Of a stretch of 19,303 bases of DNA, positions 16,164 through 19,303 are shown piece by piece. A program made the translations under genes and the position numbers. The DNA lies in NCBI GenBank assembly GCA_002423615.1, contig DIKO01000118.1, forward strand, positions 1 to 19,303, given 5' to 3'. Under the pieces are notes generated by a model, which was given only the letters and a program-made list of their open reading frames with translations, was not told the origin of the DNA and ran no database searches. Each line of letters starts with the position of its first letter. Position 1 is the stretch's first letter. This DNA comes from Desulfobacteraceae bacterium UBA5616 (lineage in GTDB: Bacteria > Desulfobacterota > Desulfobacteria > Desulfobacterales > UBA5616).

Positions 16164-16476
16164 TGCACTGGGTGGTGACGGGCCTGGCCATCAGTCGTTT
16201 AATGTCGATATCCTCTCCGCAGGTTTCACAGATCCCGAAGGTGCCGTTTTCTATCCGATCCAGAGCGTTCTTGATTTTTTTGATCAGCTTGCTTTCTCTG
16301 TCTCTGATACGAAGCATGAAGTTCCGGTCCGCTTCCAGGGATGCGCGATCCGTCGGATCAGGAAAGTTTTCTTTGGGGTCCGTCATTCCCACCACGGTAT
16401 TGTCTGCCTGATGCAGCAGCTCCTCCAACCGATTCGTAAGAAGCTCTTTAAAAAATTCGACATCTTTTTTTTTCAT
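16114..16476 (-). CDS. dksA: DksA-family RNA polymerase-binding regulator
   Basis: DksA-type proteins enter the secondary channel of RNA polymerase and, with ppGpp, adjust rRNA and amino acid promoters. The 120-residue product has a coiled coil (about 3-75) whose tip carries the functional motif DxxDxA as DPTDRA at 40-45, and a four-cysteine zinc finger with C83, C86, C104 and C107. It is shorter than E. coli DksA, mainly at the N-terminus, as in many deltaproteobacterial forms. The intact tip motif argues for true DksA activity instead of a mere TraR-like relative. The ATG at 16476 has AAGG 9 bases upstream. It is the first gene of the run with the PHP gene, rnc and the radical SAM gene. Confidence 0.92.
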   Translation of the reverse strand: MKKKDVEFFKELLTNRLEELLHQADNTVVGMTDPKENFPDPTDRASLEADRNFMLRIRDRESKLIKKIKNALDRIENGTFGICETCGEDIDIKRLMARPVTTQCIDCKTKEEAQEKALGI

Positions 16477-16561
16477 ATGGAGACCTTATCCTTGTTTATT
16501 TAAAAATTTGCTTAAATAACACGGATTCCTGTCAATGTAAAGGATAACCAAGCTAAATATA

Positions 16562-16590
16562 TAAAATAAGATAAATCGCCGTAGTGTCAA
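16562..16590 (-). promoter_or_regulatory. Candidate sigma-70 promoter of dksA
   Basis: On the minus strand a perfect TTGACA (16590-16585) is followed 16-18 bases later by an AT-rich -10, best read as TATTTT (16568-16563) or ATTTTA (16567-16562). It lies about 90 bases upstream of dksA in the only gap before this run. Confidence 0.45.
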
Positions 16591-16597
16591 CCTGCAG

Positions 16598-16660
16598 CCG
16601 AAATTTTCGGAGGTTTGGCACCGCATGAGCGAGCGCATTCCCCTGGCTCGCCACCCGTTA
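16598..16660. repeat. Cluster of short hairpins between hemA and dksA
   Basis: Within the 219-base non-coding gap 16477-16695 several stems follow each other: CCGAAA with TTTCGG near 16598-16610, GCGAGC (16629-16634) with GCTCGC (16646-16651), and CCCG with CGGG around 16654-16665. No tRNA or known RNA gene was recognised. They lie upstream of the dksA promoter candidate and just beyond the hemA terminator. Confidence 0.4.
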
Positions 16661-16674
16661 AGCGGGCGGATCTT

Positions 16675-16697
16675 AAAAGGGACCAAAAGGCCCTTTT
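16675..16697 (-). terminator. Rho-independent terminator of hemA
   Basis: On the minus strand AAAAGGGCC, loop TTTT and GGTCCCTTTT form a stem with one bulged base, ending in TTTT. It overlaps the hemA stop codon (16698-16696) and should separate the tetrapyrrole genes from dksA. Confidence 0.65.
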
Positions 16698-17985
16698 ACT
16701 CCTCATGGGAATCGGATGAAGGATCCAGTTTGAACAATTTATGGATCAGATCCAGATAAGCGGATTTATTCCAGTGGGAGCCGGTGCTTTTCAACAGAAC
16801 GGTGGGATCATGAAGGATTTTTTTGATGACGGCATTGATCATCCGGTCAAATGCCCGGCAATCTTCAGAGGAGAGATGGTTCATCGACTGGAGGGTCCGC
16901 TGCAATTCGGCGTGGGCAATATCTTCAATTTTTCTGCGAAGCCCCACGATGGTGGGGACCACATCGAGATTTTCCTGCCATCGCTTGAATTGAATTACGG
17001 CTTCATCAACAATGCGTTCCCCTTTAACGGCCTCTTTTTTTCGGTCTTCGACATTTTCGTTGATGACCCCCTTCAAATCGTCGATATCATAAACATAGAT
17101 ATTGTTGAGCGTGTTGATTTCCGGGTCAATGTCCCGTGGAACCGCAATATCGATGAAAAAGATGGGCCGGTTTCGTCTGGTCCGCATCATGTTTTTGACC
17201 TGTTGCCGTGAAACGACATAGTCCGGTGAACCGGTGGAACTGATGACAATATCCGCTACAGTCAGGGCCTCGATAATTTCATCAAAACGGATGGCCTTTC
17301 CCTTGAATCGTTTTGCGAGTTCCATCCCCCGCTCATAGGTCCTGTTGGAAACGATGATGCCGGCGGTTTTGTGCCGGATCAGGTGTTCAACGGCCAACTC
17401 AGCCATCTCCCCGGCACCGATCAAGAGAACGGTTTTCCCGATCAGGTCTCCAAAAATTTTTCGTGCCAGCTCGATGGCGGCATAACTGATGGATACGGCG
17501 TTGTCGCCGATGGCGGTTTCCGTCCGGATTCGTTTGGCTACGAAAAAAGCTTTGTGCAACAGCCGGTTCAGAATCACCCCGGATGAATTACGGGATGTGG
17601 CCAATTGGTAAGCCTGCTTGATCTGCCCCAGGATCTGAGGTTCTCCCACCACCATGGAATCCAGGCTGGCGGCAACCCGGAACACATGTTGAACGGCCGC
17701 TTCCCCCTGATAGGTATACAGGGCTGAATCGAATCGATCCGACGGAATGCCCTTGAAACGGGAAATAAACGATTTCGCCTCCATTACCGCGGATGAAGTA
17801 TCATCCGTGGCGAGAATTATTTCCACCCGGTTGCAGGTGGAGAGCAGAAAAGCTTCGCTGACCTGGGGCCGGGATTTTAAATAATCCAGACCAGTTGAAA
17901 TTTCTTCGGGCGAAAATGCGATGCATTCACGCAATTCAACGGGCGCCGTTTTATGGTTCATACCGATGAGGACGATGTCTTGCAT
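16696..17985 (-). CDS. hemA: Glutamyl-tRNA reductase
   Basis: HemA reduces glutamyl-tRNA(Glu) with NADPH to glutamate-1-semialdehyde, the first committed step of C5-pathway tetrapyrrole synthesis, in the cytosol. The 429-residue product has the normal length: catalytic domain with the nucleophile C51 in LLSTCNRVEI and substrate-binding H11 and T13 region (GMNHKTAPVELRE), NADPH-binding domain with LIGAGEMAELAVEHL, the NRTYERGMELA strand, and a C-terminal helical dimerisation domain. The ATG at 17985 has only a weak AAAGA before it. It follows ccsB by 20 bases, and with the siroheme-type gene upstream it forms an operon that joins early tetrapyrrole synthesis to its siroheme and cytochrome c outlets. 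It ends in a terminator hairpin. Confidence 0.97.
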   Translation of the reverse strand: MQDIVLIGMNHKTAPVELRECIAFSPEEISTGLDYLKSRPQVSEAFLLSTCNRVEIILATDDTSSAVMEAKSFISRFKGIPSDRFDSALYTYQGEAAVQHVFRVAASLDSMVVGEPQILGQIKQAYQLATSRNSSGVILNRLLHKAFFVAKRIRTETAIGDNAVSISYAAIELARKIFGDLIGKTVLLIGAGEMAELAVEHLIRHKTAGIIVSNRTYERGMELAKRFKGKAIRFDEIIEALTVADIVISSTGSPDYVVSRQQVKNMMRTRRNRPIFFIDIAVPRDIDPEINTLNNIYVYDIDDLKGVINENVEDRKKEAVKGERIVDEAVIQFKRWQENLDVVPTIVGLRRKIEDIAHAELQRTLQSMNHLSSEDCRAFDRMINAVIKKILHDPTVLLKSTGSHWNKSAYLDLIHKLFKLDPSSDSHEE

Positions 17986-18005
17986 ATCTTTACATTTCTA
18001 TCGTT

Positions 18006-18827
18006 CTAAAACCGTGTAAAATCCTGATGGTGTCCCTTTAGCAGAAGATTGACGCCGAAAAACGTAAACAATATAAGGAGAAAGCCGATGATGGCCCAAA
18101 CGGCGGATTTCTTCCCCCGCCAGCCCACGGTCATCCGCTGATGAAGGAGTGCGGCATACGTCAGCCAGCTCACAACGGACCAGACTTCCTTCGGGTCCCA
18201 AGTCCAGAGCCGTCCCCACAGTGACTCCGCATAGACAAACCCGGTGATGAGGCCTATTGTCAACATGATAAATCCGATGATGATGCAGCCATACCCGGTG
18301 TAATCCAGCAGTTCCAGCGAGGGCAGCCGTTTATAAAAAAAACCCCGGCTTTTGGACTTTATGGCATGTTCCTGTATGAGATACAAGATACCCAATCCGC
18401 AGGCAAGGGCAAATGCCGCTTCCCCGATGAAAATACCGAGGATATGAACGACAAACCAGAAACTGTTAAAAATGGTCTGGGATTGTCCGGGCTCCCGGGA
18501 AAACTGGACTGCCATGACCATGACAATGGCGGCCAGGGGCGCTGCATACACCCCCAGAATTTTTAAACGATATCTGACATGAACCCATAAGAATACGCAG
18601 ACAATGGCCCAGGCAGCCATTAACAGGGCTTCGTTCATGTTGACCGCCGGTAAATGTCCGGAATGATGGAAGTCCAGAACAATAAAGGCTGTATGGGAAA
18701 TAAATCCCGCGAACAACAGACCATATCCCGTCTTTTGAAGATATTCTTTCTGGGCGAACAGATAGGCAAAATATCCTGCGGTTCCGAAGGTATACATCAA
18801 GATCGTAAGGTTTGTCAGAATTTCCAT
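18006..18827 (-). CDS. ccsB: System II cytochrome c assembly protein (CcsA/CcsB-like heme handling protein)
   Basis: The 273-residue integral membrane protein belongs to the heme-handling family that carries heme across the inner membrane and helps attach it to apocytochromes c. About eight hydrophobic segments are visible. The diagnostic tryptophan-rich WWD motif is present as WGRLWTWDPKEVWS (204-217), and probable heme-ligand histidines are H128 (FVVHILG) and H266 or H267 (LLLKGHHQ). The frame is open to an ATG at 18845, but the ATG at 18827 follows AGGA at 7-8 bases and is preferred. It lies 27 bases after the siroheme-type gene and 20 before hemA. The naming of CcsA versus CcsB differs between genomes; the partner ResB-like protein is not in this window. 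A role in heme export for heme-linked respiration fits the context. Confidence 0.9.
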   Translation of the reverse strand: MEILTNLTILMYTFGTAGYFAYLFAQKEYLQKTGYGLLFAGFISHTAFIVLDFHHSGHLPAVNMNEALLMAAWAIVCVFLWVHVRYRLKILGVYAAPLAAIVMVMAVQFSREPGQSQTIFNSFWFVVHILGIFIGEAAFALACGLGILYLIQEHAIKSKSRGFFYKRLPSLELLDYTGYGCIIIGFIMLTIGLITGFVYAESLWGRLWTWDPKEVWSVVSWLTYAALLHQRMTVGWRGKKSAVWAIIGFLLILFTFFGVNLLLKGHHQDFTRF

Positions 18828-18854
18828 AAAGGGTCCTGTTTCCATGGTCTTGTT

Positions 18855-19303
18855 TCAGTCATCGCCGGTGTTCATCAATGTATTAAAATCATATCCCCTT
18901 CCGAGGATTTTCCTTAGAGCCGAATTGATACCCGGATAATCGTTTTTCCGCATAAGGTCGACGATATTGGCATCCATCAGCTGTTCAAAAATGGCCTTGT
19001 TGTCCTCGGATGCCCGTTTTTCACTCAGAATTTTTTTCCGAACAGCCCCCATGAGACGAAGAAAATCAGTGTGTTCCTGCCCGAATTGCGATTCCAGAGA
19101 CTGCTTCAATTTTTTCGCGTAGGCAGGGCTTTTTCCCGATGTGCTGACCGTGAGCACAAGATCTCCCCTGTGGATAATCGAAGGAACGATGAAATTGCAG
19201 GCTTCGGGTTGATCGGCGATATTGCACAACTTGGAAAGCCTTCCCGCGTCCGCATGGATCCTGCGGTTGAGGACCGCATCATCCGTAGCCCCGAAGATGA
19301 GGA
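18855..19303 (-). CDS. Precorrin-2 dehydrogenase / siroheme synthase N-terminal type, 5' end missing
   Basis: The reading frame stays open to the window edge, so the gene starts beyond 19303; about 148 residues are seen. The visible part begins LIFGATDDAVLNRRI and continues with ADAGRLSKLCNIADQP, CNFIVPSIIHRGDL and STSGKSPAYAKKLK, all typical of the CysG N-terminal / Met8 / SirC family. The enzyme oxidises precorrin-2 to sirohydrochlorin with NAD+ and may insert iron to give siroheme, the cofactor of sulfite reductase. The N-terminal nucleotide-binding GGG motif lies outside the window. The gene ends soon after the dimerisation domain, without a methyltransferase domain, so it is the single-domain form. 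It heads, as seen here, the minus-strand run with ccsB and hemA, which fits an organism with high need for siroheme and cytochromes c. Confidence 0.92.
   Translation of the reverse strand, partial: LIFGATDDAVLNRRIHADAGRLSKLCNIADQPEACNFIVPSIIHRGDLVLTVSTSGKSPAYAKKLKQSLESQFGQEHTDFLRLMGAVRKKILSEKRASEDNKAIFEQLMDANIVDLMRKNDYPGINSALRKILGRGYDFNTLMNTGDD

Noticed and set aside
16620..16680. A tRNA-like or tRNA-remnant element
   Set aside because: Stems are present, but there is no T-loop sequence, no anticodon arm in order and no acceptor stem.
16486..16686. A 66-codon open frame on the minus strand between hemA and dksA
   Set aside because: It has no good ribosome binding site or domain and covers the dksA promoter and hairpin cluster.

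Overview
The window looks like chromosomal DNA of a Gram-negative bacterium, most probably a sulfate-reducing deltaproteobacterium of the Desulfobacterales type. That placement is inferred from the gene order siroheme-type dehydrogenase, ccsB-like cytochrome c assembly gene, hemA, from a dksA/PHP/rnc/radical SAM run, and from moderate GC; no rRNA or tRNA is present to confirm it. There are 15 convincing protein genes, no mobile element, no CRISPR array and no RNA gene.

Left part (1-4350): pepA (leucyl aminopeptidase) on the plus strand runs tail to tail into hisD (histidinol dehydrogenase) on the minus strand. hisD is divergent from serC (phosphoserine aminotransferase). These are single housekeeping genes with their own promoter-like sequences. 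A perfect 9-bp hairpin separates serC from the next, convergent gene.

Middle part (4350-13170): a Lap-type system for secreting, and releasing by c-di-GMP control, a giant surface adhesin. On the minus strand, lapE (TolC-like outer membrane channel), lapG (periplasmic cysteine protease) and lapD (degenerate GGDEF/EAL inner membrane c-di-GMP receptor) form one block. lapB (ABC exporter with a degenerate C39-like domain), lapC (HlyD-type adaptor) and a LuxR-type regulator with a broken receiver domain form a second block. Between the two blocks, on the opposite strand, lies a small conserved-looking 109-residue protein of unknown function. LapB, LapC and LapE would make the trans-envelope exporter. 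LapG would cut the N-terminal retention module of the adhesin when c-di-GMP is low, and LapD would hold LapG inactive when c-di-GMP is high. The adhesin itself (LapA-like) is not in the window. The least described parts are the pseudo-receiver regulator, the small protein, and a strong hairpin that would mask the lapG ribosome binding site.

Right part (13436-19303): a tight minus-strand run dksA, PHP-domain phosphoesterase, rnc (RNase III) and an Elp3-like radical SAM protein, with overlapping genes. Upstream of it a second minus-strand run carries a siroheme-type precorrin-2 dehydrogenase (cut by the window edge), a ccsB-like heme/cytochrome c assembly protein and hemA (glutamyl-tRNA reductase), ending in a terminator hairpin. 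This second run joins the start of tetrapyrrole synthesis with siroheme and cytochrome c maturation. The stretch between hemA and dksA carries several hairpins and a good promoter candidate for dksA.
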